This document shows, in pieces, positions 17,086 to 27,260 of a DNA stretch of 64,000 nt (the first letter of the stretch is position 1; every line of letters starts with the position of its first letter). The position numbers were made by a program, and so were the translations under genes. Below the pieces are notes generated by a model that was not told the origin of the DNA, did no database searches, and worked only from the letters and a program-made list of their open reading frames with translations. Source of the stretch: an uncultured Rhizobiaceae group bacterium (GTDB lineage: Bacteria > Pseudomonadota > Alphaproteobacteria > Rhizobiales > Rhizobiaceae). Location of the stretch: positions 1-64,000 of the forward strand of contig CANMVS010000012.1 of the NCBI GenBank assembly GCA_947501445.1, written 5' to 3'.

Positions 17086-18225
17086 TTAAAGCTTACAAGC
17101 ATCCACATAGGCGCTTGAGCGATCCTCAAGCCCGACGCCGACAATCTTGTTGGTCAGCACATCACCTTCCTTGATCACCTCACGCACGTAGATGTCCTGA
17201 ATCGGATGCTGGTTGCTGTCGAACTTGAAGTCACCGCGCACACTGTCAAAATCAGCCTCTTTCAATGCTGCCCGGAAGGCATCGGCGTCCTTGACATCGG
17301 CCTTGTTCATGGCTGAGAGGATCAGATTGGCTGTATCAAAGCCCTGACTTGCATAAAGTGACGGCAGACGGCCGTATTCCGCCTGAAACCCTTCGACAAA
17401 GGCTTTGTTGGCCGGATTATCGATGTCCTTTGACCACTGGGACGAATTTTTCACACCAATGGCGGCATCACCAACGGCCTTCAAAATACCCTGATCAAAG
17501 GAGAACGCAGGTCCCATAACCGGCGTATCAACACCCGATTGTGCATATTGCTTCATGAATGCAATGCCCATACCGCCGGGCAGAAAGAAGAAAACACTAT
17601 CTGCGCCGGAGGCTCTGATCTGGGCAATTTCAGCCGCATAGTCATTCTGGCCGAGTTTTGTATAGAGTTCTCCGGCCACATCGCCCTTGAAGAAACGCTT
17701 GAACCCGGTCAAAGCATCCTTACCGGCCGGATAATTTGGTGCCAGTATGAACGCATTCTTGAAGCCGGCGCTGCTGGCATGTCCACCCATTGCCTCATGC
17801 AGATTGTCATTTTGCCAGGCAACATTGAAATAATTTTCGTGGCACCCCTTGCCCGCCAATGCCGAAGGACCGGCATTCGGTGAGAGATAAAACACACCCT
17901 GCCCGACAGCGCCAGGTACAACGGCCATTGCAAGATTGGACCAGATAATTCCCGTCAGGATGTCCACTTTTTCCTTCTGGATCATCTTGTCAGCGATCTG
18001 CACAGCTAAATCAGGTTTGCGCGCATCATCCTCGATGACAACTTCCAGGTCCTTGTTGCCAGCCATTTTTGCGGCCAGCATAAAGCCATCACGCACATCG
18101 ACGCCAAGGCCGGACCCGCCGCCCGAGAGCGTTGTGATCATGCCAACCTTGACCGGCTCGGCCATGGCGACAGCACTTGCAGTCAAAGACAAGCCCAGCA
18201 GACTTGCAAAAATCATCTTTTTCAT
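17086..18225 (-). CDS. ABC transporter substrate-binding protein (LivK type, aromatic-acid clade likely)
   Basis: 379 residues. The signal peptide MKKMIFASLLGLSLTASAVAMA is cleaved at about residue 22. It has a Peripla_BP_6 fold (VKVGMITTLSGGGSGLGVDVRDGFMLAAK, VDILTGIIWSNLAMAVVP, YASQGFDTANLILSAM). Binding proteins of this length beside aryl-CoA ligases usually recognise aromatic acids rather than leucine. By context the ligand is 2-aminobenzoate or a related benzoate, but this cannot be read from the sequence. GGAGAGGA precedes the start. It lies 32 bases after the ligase. Confidence 0.8.
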   Translation of the reverse strand: MKKMIFASLLGLSLTASAVAMAEPVKVGMITTLSGGGSGLGVDVRDGFMLAAKMAGNKDLEVVIEDDARKPDLAVQIADKMIQKEKVDILTGIIWSNLAMAVVPGAVGQGVFYLSPNAGPSALAGKGCHENYFNVAWQNDNLHEAMGGHASSAGFKNAFILAPNYPAGKDALTGFKRFFKGDVAGELYTKLGQNDYAAEIAQIRASGADSVFFFLPGGMGIAFMKQYAQSGVDTPVMGPAFSFDQGILKAVGDAAIGVKNSSQWSKDIDNPANKAFVEGFQAEYGRLPSLYASQGFDTANLILSAMNKADVKDADAFRAALKEADFDSVRGDFKFDSNQHPIQDIYVREVIKEGDVLTNKIVGVGLEDRSSAYVDACKL

Positions 18226-18257
18226 CAGGTATTCCTCTCCATTTTTTTAATTTTGAT

Positions 18258-19886
18258 TTATTGGTTTTTTAGTCTGAACCTTTGAATCTTGCCCGTTTGG
18301 GTTTTCGGCAAGGTTTTGATAAATTTGACGGATCTGGGATATTTGAAAGGCGCTATCGTCGCTTTAACATGGTCCTGCAGACGCTTTACTGTGTCCGCAT
18401 TGGCGGCTACACCATCGACCAGAACCACATGTGCTTCAACAATCTGTCCCCGCTCCGCATCCGCAGCCCCTATGACACCACACTCCACCACATCCGCGTG
18501 TGACAGCAGTGCCGCTTCAACCTCAGGTCCGGCAATATTGTAGCCGGATGAAATGATCATGTCATCGGCACGGGCAACAAAATGGAACACACCGCCATCA
18601 TCTTGCATGAAAGCATCGCCGGTCAGGTTCCAGCCATCACGCACATAATCCTGCTGACGCCCATCATTGAGGTAGCGACACCCTGTTGGCCCGCGCACGG
18701 CCAGTTTTCCGGGTTCTCCGTGGGGAATTTCATTCATCGCATCATCAACAATTTTTGCTTCATAGCCGCTCACCGGCACGCCGGTAGCACCCGGTGCCGA
18801 ATGCCCAAGGCGATTTGAAATAAAAATATGCAGTAATTCCGTTGCGCCAATACCATCCAGCAGTGGTTTGCCGGTCTTTTGCATCCAGGCGTCATAGACC
18901 GGCGGCGGCAGGGTTTCGCCGGCTGAAACAGCAACCCGCAGGGATGACAGGTCAGCCCCCTCTTCCATCGCAGCCAGCATGGCCCGATAGGCCGTTGGCG
19001 CGGTAAAACAGATCGTCGCCCCGTAGGTCTGAATGATATCGACCATATTGGGCGGCGATGCATTTTCCAGAAGTGTCGCTGCGGCACCGAAGCGCAGCGG
19101 AAAAATGGCCAGTCCGCCAAGACCGAATGTAAATGCCAAGGGCGGTGATCCGACAAAAACATCCTGTGGCGTAACGCCCAAAACCTCACGGGCATAACCA
19201 TCGGCAACGATCAGAAGATCGCGATGGAAATGCATCGTTGCTTTCGGCTCACCGGTGGTTCCGGACGTGAACCCCAACAGTGCCACGTCATCGCGGCCGG
19301 TATCCACACTGTCAAACCGCACTGATTTGTTGAGCGCCACACGGTCCAGCTCGGCATCATGATTTGCAGTGCCGTCAAATCCAACCACTTTTTCCAGCGT
19401 TTCACTGTCCTTGGCACAGGAAACCAGCTCATCCATCAATCGTGTGTCACAAAGCGCCAGTGTCACCTGTGCCTTGTCGACGATCTTTGATAATTCCACT
19501 GCCCGCAACATGGGCATTGTATTGACGACAACAGCACCCGCTTTCGTCGCCGCCAGCCAGCAGGCGACCATCGCCGGATTATTGGCTGAACGTATCAATA
19601 TCCGATTTCCGGGTTCAACCCGGTAGTCTTCCACCAGTGCGTGGGCTATCCGGTTTGTCCAGTCCGCCAGTTCCTTATAGGTCCGCCGACGCCCATTGCC
19701 GATGAGCGCCGTATGGTCGGAGAACCCTTTCTCGACCATTTTGTCCGTCAGTTCGACGGCTGCATTCATCCGGTCAGGGTAATCAAAGCCTGAAAAATCA
19801 ATGTCCGGCCAACTTGCAAAGGGCGGCAGATTATCCCGGCTGAATGTGTCGGTATGGGCTGTTGGTCCAAGAACAATCGCGCTCAT
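18258..19886 (-). CDS. 2-aminobenzoate/benzoate-CoA ligase
   Basis: 542 residues of the ANL adenylate-forming superfamily: P-loop-like LLGFTSGTTGEPKATMHFHRD (about 205-225), the A5 region LLDGIGATELLHIF (in place of GxTE, typical of benzoate-CoA ligases), A7 WNLTGDAF, A8 ARADDMIISSGYNIAGPEVE and the C-terminal catalytic Lys in PKTQTGKIQRF. It activates an aromatic acid to its CoA thioester with ATP. The neighbouring monooxygenase/reductase fusion points to 2-aminobenzoate (anthranilate). It overlaps the acyl-CoA dehydrogenase by 4 bases (ATGA). Confidence 0.85.
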   Translation of the reverse strand: MSAIVLGPTAHTDTFSRDNLPPFASWPDIDFSGFDYPDRMNAAVELTDKMVEKGFSDHTALIGNGRRRTYKELADWTNRIAHALVEDYRVEPGNRILIRSANNPAMVACWLAATKAGAVVVNTMPMLRAVELSKIVDKAQVTLALCDTRLMDELVSCAKDSETLEKVVGFDGTANHDAELDRVALNKSVRFDSVDTGRDDVALLGFTSGTTGEPKATMHFHRDLLIVADGYAREVLGVTPQDVFVGSPPLAFTFGLGGLAIFPLRFGAAATLLENASPPNMVDIIQTYGATICFTAPTAYRAMLAAMEEGADLSSLRVAVSAGETLPPPVYDAWMQKTGKPLLDGIGATELLHIFISNRLGHSAPGATGVPVSGYEAKIVDDAMNEIPHGEPGKLAVRGPTGCRYLNDGRQQDYVRDGWNLTGDAFMQDDGGVFHFVARADDMIISSGYNIAGPEVEAALLSHADVVECGVIGAADAERGQIVEAHVVLVDGVAANADTVKRLQDHVKATIAPFKYPRSVKFIKTLPKTQTGKIQRFRLKNQ

Positions 19887-21052
19887 GCGGGTGCCCCCAT
19901 AGTGGCCATCGCCTGCCGGGCGATGATGATTTTCTGTACATCAGATGCACCTTCATAAATGCGCAGCGCACGAATTTCGCGGTACAGGCTTTCAACAATA
20001 TGGCCGGTACGCACACCGTCACCGCCGTGGATTTGCACGGCCTTGTCGATGACCTCCTGCGCCTTGTCGGTTGCATAAAGCTTTGCCATGGCCGCTTCGC
20101 GGGTGACCCGTGCGGCACCACTGTCCTTGGTCCAGGCAGCCCGGTAGACAAGCAGGGCAGCAGCATCCACATCCAGTGCCATATCAGCAATATGGCCCTG
20201 CACCATCTGCAGCTCTGCCAATGGCGCGCCGAATAACTCGCGCGACGCGGCACGGCTGATGGTTTCATCCAGCGCCCGGCGGGCAAAGCCCAGAGCGGCC
20301 GAGCCAACCGTTGAACGAAAGACGTCAAGAACGGACATGGCAATTCGAAACCCATTGCCCGCTTTGCCGATCAATGCACTTTGCGGGATACGGCAGTCCT
20401 TGAATGCCAGCCTTGCAAGCGGATGGGGTGCGATCACGTCAATGCGCTCGGCCACATCAAGACCAGGCGTGTCCGCCGGTACGATAAAGGCGCTTATGCC
20501 CTTTGCAGCTGCCCCTTCGCCGGTGCGGGCAAAGACCGTATAGACATCAGCAATGCCGCCGTTTGAAATCCAGGTTTTTTCGCCGTTCAATATGTAACTG
20601 TCACCATCGAGAGTGGCAGACATGTCCATGTTCGCCACATCGGAACCGGAGCGCGGTTCGGATAGCGCAAATGCCGAAAGCGCCTGGCCGTTTCGGGTTT
20701 TCGTCAGCCACTGCCGCCTTTGATCAATGGTGCCAAACAGCGACAGGGCACCTGTACCGAGCCCCTGCATGGCAAAAACAAAATCTGCCAGACCATTGTG
20801 ACGCGCCAGAACTTCACGCGTCAGACACAATAGGCGCACATCAATTTGCGAACCTTCGTCATCGGGATCAACAGCGCTATGGTGCAACCAACCGGCATCG
20901 CCCAGCATGCCGGCAATCCGGCGGCAGGTATCATCAATATCATCATGGCCGAGACCAGCGAGATTTCGGCTGACCCAATCATCAAACCGGTCGTGGAATT
21001 CAACGTGGCGCGGTTCGAAAAATGGCCAGTTCAGAAAACTGCGATCGGCCAT
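19883..21052 (-). CDS. Acyl-CoA dehydrogenase of the aminobenzoyl-CoA pathway
   Basis: 389 residues with the three acyl-CoA dehydrogenase domains: FAD/substrate region [41 protein letters not shown] and the C-terminal [38 protein letters not shown]. The Glu in YEGASD corresponds to the usual catalytic base of many family members. It would introduce or act at a double bond of a ring-derived CoA ester during beta-oxidation-like steps. ATG 21052 (GGGAG upstream) is preferred over TTG 21058. It starts 2 bases after the enoyl-CoA hydratase stop. Confidence 0.85.
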   Translation of the reverse strand: MADRSFLNWPFFEPRHVEFHDRFDDWVSRNLAGLGHDDIDDTCRRIAGMLGDAGWLHHSAVDPDDEGSQIDVRLLCLTREVLARHNGLADFVFAMQGLGTGALSLFGTIDQRRQWLTKTRNGQALSAFALSEPRSGSDVANMDMSATLDGDSYILNGEKTWISNGGIADVYTVFARTGEGAAAKGISAFIVPADTPGLDVAERIDVIAPHPLARLAFKDCRIPQSALIGKAGNGFRIAMSVLDVFRSTVGSAALGFARRALDETISRAASRELFGAPLAELQMVQGHIADMALDVDAAALLVYRAAWTKDSGAARVTREAAMAKLYATDKAQEVIDKAVQIHGGDGVRTGHIVESLYREIRALRIYEGASDVQKIIIARQAMATMGAPA

Positions 21053-21054
21053 GA

Positions 21055-21867
21055 TCAATCTCCCTCGAAAACCGGCTTCTGTTTGGCAACAAAAGCATCA
21101 TAGGCACGTTTGAAGTCACGGGTCTGCATGCAAATCGCCTGCGCCTGGGCTTCAGCCTCAATGGCCTCATCAATGGACATTGACCATTCCTGTTTCAACA
21201 TTGTCTTGGTCATCATATGACCAAAATTGGGCCCGTCTGCCAATCGCCTGGCAAATGCCAGGGCATCGGTTTCCAACTCCTGTGCATCCACCAGCCGATT
21301 GTAAAAGCCCCAGCGCTCGCCCTCTTCAGCAGACATGGTCCGGCCACTGTAAAGGAGTTCCGCAGCGCGTCCCTGCCCGATGATGCGTGGCAGGATTGCA
21401 CAGGCCCCCATATCACATGCGGCAAGCCCGACGCGGGTAAACAAAAAGGCTGTTTTGGCTTGTGGTGTGGCAAACCTGATATCGGATGCCATTGCGACAA
21501 TGGCGCCGGCGCCGACACACACGCCATCAATGGCGGCTATGATCGGTTTGCCGCAACCGACCATTGCCTTGACGAGATCGCCGGTCATTCGGGTGAAGGA
21601 CAGCAGGCCCTTCATATCCATATCGAGCAAGGGTCCGATAATATCGTGGACATCACCACCGGAACAGAAATTCCCGCCATTGGAGGCAAAAACAACCGCA
21701 TCAACATCATCGACATAGACCAGTTCACGAAAGCAATCACGCAACTCGGCATAGCTTTCAAAAGTCAGCGGATTTTTGCGGTCGGGCCGGTTCAGCGTTA
21801 TGATGGCAACACGGCCATCCATACGCCAGTTAAAGTGCTGCGGCTTGAAATTGACCATGGTGGTCAT
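21055..21867 (-). CDS. Enoyl-CoA hydratase/isomerase family protein
   Basis: 270 residues of the crotonase fold: [14 protein letters not shown], the oxyanion-hole segments [11 protein letters not shown] and [21 protein letters not shown], then [25 protein letters not shown]. The position that is Glu in classic hydratases (GLaP-E-G) is Asp-Met-Gly here, so the chemistry may be hydration, isomerisation or ring hydrolysis. It has ATGA overlap with the MarR gene upstream. It acts on CoA intermediates produced by the monooxygenase/reductase. Confidence 0.82.
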   Translation of the reverse strand: MTTMVNFKPQHFNWRMDGRVAIITLNRPDRKNPLTFESYAELRDCFRELVYVDDVDAVVFASNGGNFCSGGDVHDIIGPLLDMDMKGLLSFTRMTGDLVKAMVGCGKPIIAAIDGVCVGAGAIVAMASDIRFATPQAKTAFLFTRVGLAACDMGACAILPRIIGQGRAAELLYSGRTMSAEEGERWGFYNRLVDAQELETDALAFARRLADGPNFGHMMTKTMLKQEWSMSIDEAIEAEAQAQAICMQTRDFKRAYDAFVAKQKPVFEGD

Positions 21868-22334
21868 AGTGTTTTTGCTCCCTTGATCTGAACATTGTCC
21901 AGCAGTTCAACCAGAATATCGGCATCCTTTGCATCCAGACTATCAAGCATCGATGCAATCCAGCCTTCATGTATTTTAGCCATGTGGAGGAATTCTTTTT
22001 CACCGGTTGGCGTCAGTTTCACAACCATTGCCCTGCGGTCTTCGCTGACTGGCACCCGAACAACATAGCCATCTGACACAAGTCTTTCGATGATGCCCGT
22101 AACATTGCCATTGGAGACCATCAACGCCGAAGAAAGGGCACTCATTTTCATGCCGTCCGTCTCGCGGTACAAAGCAGCCAGCACATCAAAGCGGGGTAAA
22201 GTCGTGTGAAATTCCACCCGCAACCGCTCGCGGATCTCTGCTTCCATCTGCCGCGAAATTTTCAACAGGCGCAACCAGATACGCAATTTCTGCTTGTCGC
22301 GATCTATGTCCAAATCCTGGATGGCGTTACTCAA
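21864..22334 (-). CDS. MarR-family regulator of the aminobenzoate operon
   Basis: 156 residues with a winged helix at about 45-115: [63 protein letters not shown], the MarR consensus with the DxRA wing. MarR proteins in aryl-CoA clusters usually sense the CoA thioester and release the promoter. The longest frame begins inside the SDR gene; TTG 22334 is proposed because it gives a TTGA overlap with the SDR stop and a normal family length. GTG codons further upstream cannot be excluded. It probably acts on the promoter upstream of 25380. Confidence 0.8.
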   Translation of the reverse strand: MSNAIQDLDIDRDKQKLRIWLRLLKISRQMEAEIRERLRVEFHTTLPRFDVLAALYRETDGMKMSALSSALMVSNGNVTGIIERLVSDGYVVRVPVSEDRRAMVVKLTPTGEKEFLHMAKIHEGWIASMLDSLDAKDADILVELLDNVQIKGAKTL

Positions 22335-23092
22335 ATCTCGCCCCCTGACAACGTAATGGCCTGCCCGGTAATGCTGGATGTATGGGGGCCGCACAGCCAC
22401 AATACGGATTGGGCAACCTCTTCGGGTTGAATAAAGCGCCCGCTCGGATTGTCCTTCAATAATTCCTGTTCCGCTTCTTCACGGGAACGGCCTGTTTTTT
22501 CGGTTATGAATTCCAATGAGCGCTCAAGCATTGGCGTCTCGGTGAATCCCGGGCAAATGGCATTGACGGTAATGCCCGATTGAGCCACCTCAACGGCAAC
22601 CGCTTTTGTCAGCCCCAAAACACCATGTTTGGCGGCGCAATAGGCCGATACATATGCATAGCCCTTGAGCCCGGCGATCGAAGCAATCGATATGATACGC
22701 CCCCATTCACGATCTGCCATGCCTTTGAGTCCGGCATGTATCGTTAAAAACGCGCCATCCAGATTGACGTCAATCATCCGGCGCCAGCGCTCGTAGTCCA
22801 ATTTGGCAAATGGCCTGCTTTCCGCAGCGCCAGCGTTGGCAATAACAATATCCGCACAGCCATGACGCTCGGCAATTTGAGAAAACAGCGCCGCAACACT
22901 TTCCGGGTCGGTAACATCACAGATAATGGACGTAATGCGCTCTGACGTTGCGGCAACCTCGTTGAGTGAACTTTCGGTTCGCCCGGTTATGGTCACGGTG
23001 GCACCGGCCTGCGCCAGAGCCTTGGCAATGCTGGCACCAACGCCGGTTCCCCCGCCGGTTACAACGGCATGTTTTCCACCAAGGTCAAACAT
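22331..23092 (-). CDS. Short-chain dehydrogenase/reductase (3-hydroxyacyl-CoA dehydrogenase-like)
   Basis: 253 residues, classical SDR: GGGTGVGAS cofactor loop (TGxxxGxG), NAG at VIANAGAA, catalytic Ser in ISIASIAG and YxxxK as YVSAYCAAKHG with the Tyr/Lys pair. It would oxidise a hydroxyl (or reduce the ketone) of the cyclohexane-carboxyl-CoA intermediates, matching the NAD-dependent 3-hydroxyacyl-CoA dehydrogenase step. It lies 2 bases downstream of the monooxygenase/reductase stop and overlaps the MarR gene. Confidence 0.84.
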   Translation of the reverse strand: MFDLGGKHAVVTGGGTGVGASIAKALAQAGATVTITGRTESSLNEVAATSERITSIICDVTDPESVAALFSQIAERHGCADIVIANAGAAESRPFAKLDYERWRRMIDVNLDGAFLTIHAGLKGMADREWGRIISIASIAGLKGYAYVSAYCAAKHGVLGLTKAVAVEVAQSGITVNAICPGFTETPMLERSLEFITEKTGRSREEAEQELLKDNPSGRFIQPEEVAQSVLWLCGPHTSSITGQAITLSGGEI

Positions 23093-23094
23093 AT

Positions 23095-25380
23095 TTAAAC
23101 CTTCCCCATTTGCATCTCAGCACGTTCCAGCAGTCGCACATACTGATCCCGTCCGGCAAGATAGGGAAGTGGCCAATCGGTTTGTTCGTCGCCAAGACCT
23201 GCAGCCGTATGTAACGTCCAATAGGGATTGGCCAGATGGGGCCTGGCCAGACAGACAAGATCTGCACGGCCAGCCATCAGTATCGAATTTACATGATCTG
23301 CCTCAAAAATATTGCCAACGGCCATCGTTGCCATATCGGCTTCATTGCGGATACGGTCAGAGAACGGCGTCTGGAACATGCGGCCATATACCGGTTCGGC
23401 CTTGATCGACGTTTGGCCGGCCGATACGTCACAAATGTCAACACCGGCTTCCTTTAAGAGCCCGGCGATCAGGACCGCATCATCCGGGGTAATGCCCTCA
23501 TCGCCCGCCCAGTCATTTGCCGAAATGCGTACAGAGATTGGCTTTTCACCGGGCCAGACTTCCCGCACTGCATGATAGACTTCAAGCGGATAACGCATGC
23601 GGTTTTCAAGCGAGCCGCCGTATTCATCATCGCGATCATTGGTCAGCGGCGTAATGAATGACGACAGCAGATAGCCGTGGGCGGCGTGAATTTCGATCAT
23701 GTCAAATCCACAAGCGTCCGCCATGCGTGCAGCCGCTACGAATTGATCGCGCACCAGGTCCATATCGGCCCTGTCCATTCGTTTCGGTTTTTGATTTTGC
23801 GGCGACCATGCACGCTCGGATGCCGCCAGTAAGGGCCAATTGTCCTGATGCAAAGGCGCATCCATTTCTTCCCAACCAACCTGCGTCGATCCTTTGGCAC
23901 CTGAATGGCCCAGTTGCATACAGACTTTGGCAGGTGTTTGTTGATGAATAAAATCCACAATTCGGGTCCAGGCTGCCTGCTGTTCGGCACTATAGAGCCC
24001 CGGACACCCTGGAGTAATGCGCCCCTGCGGACTGACGCAGGTCATCTCGGTATAGATCAATGCTGCCCCGCCCTTCGCCCGCTCACCATAATGCACAAGA
24101 TGCCAGTCCGTCGGGCATCCATCAACAGCCTTGTATTGTGCCATGGGTGAGACCACCACGCGGTTATGCAACTTCATATTGCGCAATTGGTAGGGCGCAA
24201 ACATCGGTGCCCGGTGCCCGTTGGCGCCGGCCTGAGACTGAAACCATGCCTCTGCCTGCTCCATCCACGCGCCATCGCGCAAGCGCAGGTTTTCATGACT
24301 GATGCGCTGTGAGCGCGTTAACAGCGAATAGTTGAACTGCACCGGATCAAGATGCAGGTAGCGCTCGACATTTTCAAACCACTCAGTCGAATTTCGCGCC
24401 GCCGATTGAAGCCGCAACACCTCCACACGCCTGTCATCCTCATAACGATCAAAGGCGGCCTGCATGGTGGGCTCACTATGCAGATAGGTGGCCAGTGCGA
24501 TAGCACTTTCCATGGCAAGCTTGGTACCTGATCCAATTGAAAAATGCGCGGTTGCTGCCGCATCCCCCAGCAGCACAATATTATCATGGGACCATTTTTC
24601 GCACAGGACCCGGGGGAAATTAATCCACGCCGATCCACGAATATGGTTGGCGTTGGTCATCAATGCATGGCCACCAAGGTATTTGGCGAATATCCGCTCG
24701 CAAATCGCAATGGATTCCTGCTGGGACAGCGCACCAAATCCGAAGGCATTCCAGGTATCCTCATGGCACTCGACAATGAATGTCGCCGTGTCATCGTCAA
24801 ACTGATACGCATGCGCCCAGATCCAACCGTGTTCAGTCTCTTCAAATATGAAGGTGAAGGCGTCATCGAATTTCTGGTGCGTTCCAAGCCAGACGAACTT
24901 ACAGGCGCGCACGTCAACATCGGGTCGAAACTGTTCGGCATAATCGTTGCGGGTTTTTGAATTCAGCCCATCAGCGGCAATCACCAGATCATAGTCACTG
25001 GCATAGTCTGCGGCGCTCTCGATATTCGCCTCAAAACGCAAATCAACACCAAGTGCACGCGCCCGTTCCTGTAGCAAAAGCAGCAGTTGTTTGCGCCCGA
25101 CACCGCAAAAACCATGGCCGGTGGAGAGCTCCTTATGGCCCCGGTAATGTACTGCAATATCATCCCAATAGGCAAAATGCTGTCGAATTTCCTCAGCACT
25201 GACAGGATCGTTTTCCTGCAGGTTATCCAGCGTTTCGTCGGAAAGAACCACACCCCAGCCAAATGTGTCATCGGGTTTGTTGCGCTCAAAGACCACAACC
25301 TCATGCGCCGGATCACGCAGTTTCATGCTGATTGCAAAATAGAGGCCCGCAGGCCCTCCTCCAAGGCACGCTACTCGCAT
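23095..25380 (-). CDS. 2-aminobenzoyl-CoA monooxygenase/reductase (FAD monooxygenase-old yellow enzyme fusion)
   Basis: 761 residues in two parts. The N-terminal half (about 1-370) is a flavin monooxygenase: [14 protein letters not shown] dinucleotide motif at residue 6, DG motif [14 protein letters not shown] and the [29 protein letters not shown] motif. The C-terminal half (about 385-750) is an old-yellow-enzyme/NADH:flavin oxidoreductase: [49 protein letters not shown] and [13 protein letters not shown]. This fusion matches the Azoarcus enzyme that hydroxylates and dearomatises 2-aminobenzoyl-CoA; automated pipelines often call it salicylyl-CoA 5-hydroxylase. ATG 25380 is preferred (GGGAAG upstream). 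First gene of a 12-gene operon. Confidence 0.87.
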   Translation of the reverse strand: MRVACLGGGPAGLYFAISMKLRDPAHEVVVFERNKPDDTFGWGVVLSDETLDNLQENDPVSAEEIRQHFAYWDDIAVHYRGHKELSTGHGFCGVGRKQLLLLLQERARALGVDLRFEANIESAADYASDYDLVIAADGLNSKTRNDYAEQFRPDVDVRACKFVWLGTHQKFDDAFTFIFEETEHGWIWAHAYQFDDDTATFIVECHEDTWNAFGFGALSQQESIAICERIFAKYLGGHALMTNANHIRGSAWINFPRVLCEKWSHDNIVLLGDAAATAHFSIGSGTKLAMESAIALATYLHSEPTMQAAFDRYEDDRRVEVLRLQSAARNSTEWFENVERYLHLDPVQFNYSLLTRSQRISHENLRLRDGAWMEQAEAWFQSQAGANGHRAPMFAPYQLRNMKLHNRVVVSPMAQYKAVDGCPTDWHLVHYGERAKGGAALIYTEMTCVSPQGRITPGCPGLYSAEQQAAWTRIVDFIHQQTPAKVCMQLGHSGAKGSTQVGWEEMDAPLHQDNWPLLAASERAWSPQNQKPKRMDRADMDLVRDQFVAAARMADACGFDMIEIHAAHGYLLSSFITPLTNDRDDEYGGSLENRMRYPLEVYHAVREVWPGEKPISVRISANDWAGDEGITPDDAVLIAGLLKEAGVDICDVSAGQTSIKAEPVYGRMFQTPFSDRIRNEADMATMAVGNIFEADHVNSILMAGRADLVCLARPHLANPYWTLHTAAGLGDEQTDWPLPYLAGRDQYVRLLERAEMQMGKV

Positions 25381-25478
25381 CGTCACTTCCCTGTCCTGGC
25401 TTTGCGACCTGTCAGATAACCGACATCGCATTTTGCATGTTGAACACAGGTTGCCATCAATAATAAATTATTTCAAGC

Positions 25479-25490
25479 TTAAAATTTTAA
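25479..25490. promoter_or_regulatory. AT palindrome upstream of the aminobenzoate operon
   Basis: TTAAAATTTTAA is a perfect 12-bp palindrome about 100 bases upstream of the fusion gene, next to a quasi-palindromic TTTCAAGCTTAAAA (25471-25484). It is a reasonable candidate for the MarR operator; composition is AT-rich, so chance is possible. Confidence 0.35.
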
Positions 25491-25521
25491 ATATAAAATA
25501 CATTCAAAAGCAGCCTGACAA

Positions 25522-26658
25522 TCAAGAAACCAACATGGCACGCGACGGCGTAACATCAGATAGTTCAAAACCGGTGGCAATCAGCGCATCGGGCACCGCA
25601 CGACCAAGAACCAAAGCAGCGGCCAGTTGCGAAAGACCCGGCGCGGTTTGAATCCCATAGCCACCCTGCCCTGCAAGCCAGAAAAATCCATCCACAGACG
25701 CATCGTACCCGCATACGGGGTGGTGATCCGCGACAAAGCTGCGCAATCCTGCCCAGCTGTTTTGTATGCGCCCGACGCGCAGGTCAAATGCCCGCTCAAT
25801 GCGATCAACACAGATGGCGATATCAAGTTCTTCGGGCTGTGCATCGCATGGTTCACTTGGCGTTTCATCAGCAGGGGATATCAACAAACGACCTGCGTCA
25901 GGTTTCATATAAAATTCTTCATCCACATCAACAGCCAGTGGCCAATTGTCCACGGCATGACCGTCCGGCGCAGCAACAATAAGCGCAGTGCGCCGTTTGG
26001 GGACCAATCCTACCGGTTCAGCACCCGCCATTCTCGCCACCACATCTGCCCAGGCACCGGCAGCATTAACGACCACTGGCGCCGTGAAAGCACCGCCGCG
26101 TGTGCGGATCTCCCATTGTTCGCCCTGCCGGCGCAGGTTTGACAACTCGGCGCCGCAAACCACTTTTCCACCGCGCTCGCGTAGCCCACGCAGATAACCC
26201 TGATGTAACGCGTGCACGTCAATATCCTGCGCACCTTGTTCCAAAATACCGCCAGCGGCATAGTCCGCATGCAAGAGTGGTGCATAGGTCGCCAGGTCCG
26301 ATTGGGCGACCCGCGATATTCCCGGATACTGGCCAATTTCACCATAGGTATCATTTAATTTGCCCATTTGATCATCGCGTGCAACGAGCAGGACGCCGCG
26401 TGGTGTCAAAAGCGGGTGCGCCCCAAAAATGGCCGGGGCATTTTCAAAAAAGGATCGTGCATAGCGTGAAAGCGCGCGAATGGGTGCCGGACCATAGGTT
26501 TCAGAAAACAGCGCTGCTGATCTGCCTGTCGTATGATAGCCGGGCTGATCCTCCATCTCGATCACAACAACCTTGATGTCCGCCGCCAGTTCATAGGCGA
26601 CGGACGCACCCGCAATACCTGCACCAACAACAACCACATCACAATGCTGATCCGACAT
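25522..26658 (-). CDS. FAD-dependent D-amino-acid/amine dehydrogenase (DAO family)
   Basis: 378 residues. The N-terminal dinucleotide fold is VVVVGAGIAGASVAYELA. Next comes HTTGRSAALFSETYGP, the segment that contacts flavin in DAO-family dehydrogenases, then VVNAAGAWADVVA and the C-terminal FFWLAGQGGYGIQTAPGLSQLAA. It oxidises a C-N bond of an amino acid or secondary amine and feeds electrons to FAD. AGGAGG precedes the start. It is a separate transcription unit (141 bases from the aminobenzoate operon). It lies beside sulfoacetaldehyde genes and could therefore be the otherwise missing taurine/N-methyltaurine dehydrogenase (inference); opine or D-amino-acid oxidation are alternatives. Confidence 0.75.
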   Translation of the reverse strand: MSDQHCDVVVVGAGIAGASVAYELAADIKVVVIEMEDQPGYHTTGRSAALFSETYGPAPIRALSRYARSFFENAPAIFGAHPLLTPRGVLLVARDDQMGKLNDTYGEIGQYPGISRVAQSDLATYAPLLHADYAAGGILEQGAQDIDVHALHQGYLRGLRERGGKVVCGAELSNLRRQGEQWEIRTRGGAFTAPVVVNAAGAWADVVARMAGAEPVGLVPKRRTALIVAAPDGHAVDNWPLAVDVDEEFYMKPDAGRLLISPADETPSEPCDAQPEELDIAICVDRIERAFDLRVGRIQNSWAGLRSFVADHHPVCGYDASVDGFFWLAGQGGYGIQTAPGLSQLAAALVLGRAVPDALIATGFELSDVTPSRAMLVS

Positions 26659-26779
26659 TCCCGCCTCCTGAATTACCGATAGATTCCATGCGATATCCGT
26701 GTTTCGTTATGATGTATTTTTGCAGTTTCAAAAAGGGTATGCGTCGTATTTAACCCACCGCATCAGAAAGCATGGAAAC

Positions 26780-27142
26780 CTACAGACGTCCATCAGCCCT
26801 GAACTGTCTAATTCCGGTAGCTACAAGTTTTTCAAGCTCATCAAACAAAATGGCATCGTGCTTTTTGAAATTGAAACAGGACTTGCCCTGCATGCGTTTT
26901 CTCAGCCCGTCGGAGATCGATTCAAGCAGTTCAGGATTGGTATAGACCGGCATCAGATGCGCCGAAACGTAATTCTTCCTGATTTCAACACCACCAAACC
27001 CGGTACGGTACCCATCCTTTGCACGCACCTCATGACTTCCAAGATAGTAGTGCCCCGGTTCATCACGAACGATGTGGCAGTCTCGTGCATAGGCAGCATA
27101 GATCGGTTTCAGCCTGTCAAAAACTCCCTGTAGATCCATCAT
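26780..27142 (-). CDS. Conserved hypothetical protein (about 120 aa)
   Basis: 120 residues from ATG 27142 (or 27139). The open frame extends 60 codons further upstream but with non-homologous, low-quality sequence that overlaps the divergent GNAT gene. It is soluble, with no signal or membrane segment, and rich in aromatic and basic residues. A segment around YVSAHLMPVYTNPELLESISDGLRKRMQGKSCFNF resembles a conserved family of small bacterial proteins of unknown function. It is divergently arranged with the acetyltransferase at 27261. I do not recognise a function. Confidence 0.6.
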   Translation of the reverse strand: MMDLQGVFDRLKPIYAAYARDCHIVRDEPGHYYLGSHEVRAKDGYRTGFGGVEIRKNYVSAHLMPVYTNPELLESISDGLRKRMQGKSCFNFKKHDAILFDELEKLVATGIRQFRADGRL

Positions 27143-27260
27143 AAAGCCCTTCAGTTGTATCGCAGCAAGAGAGTGCAGATGATCATTGCATAGCCTTGCA
27201 GATCGCTGCAACATGCCCATTCGCGCCCAACACCAAAGGCTCAAAATCAGGAATGCACCA

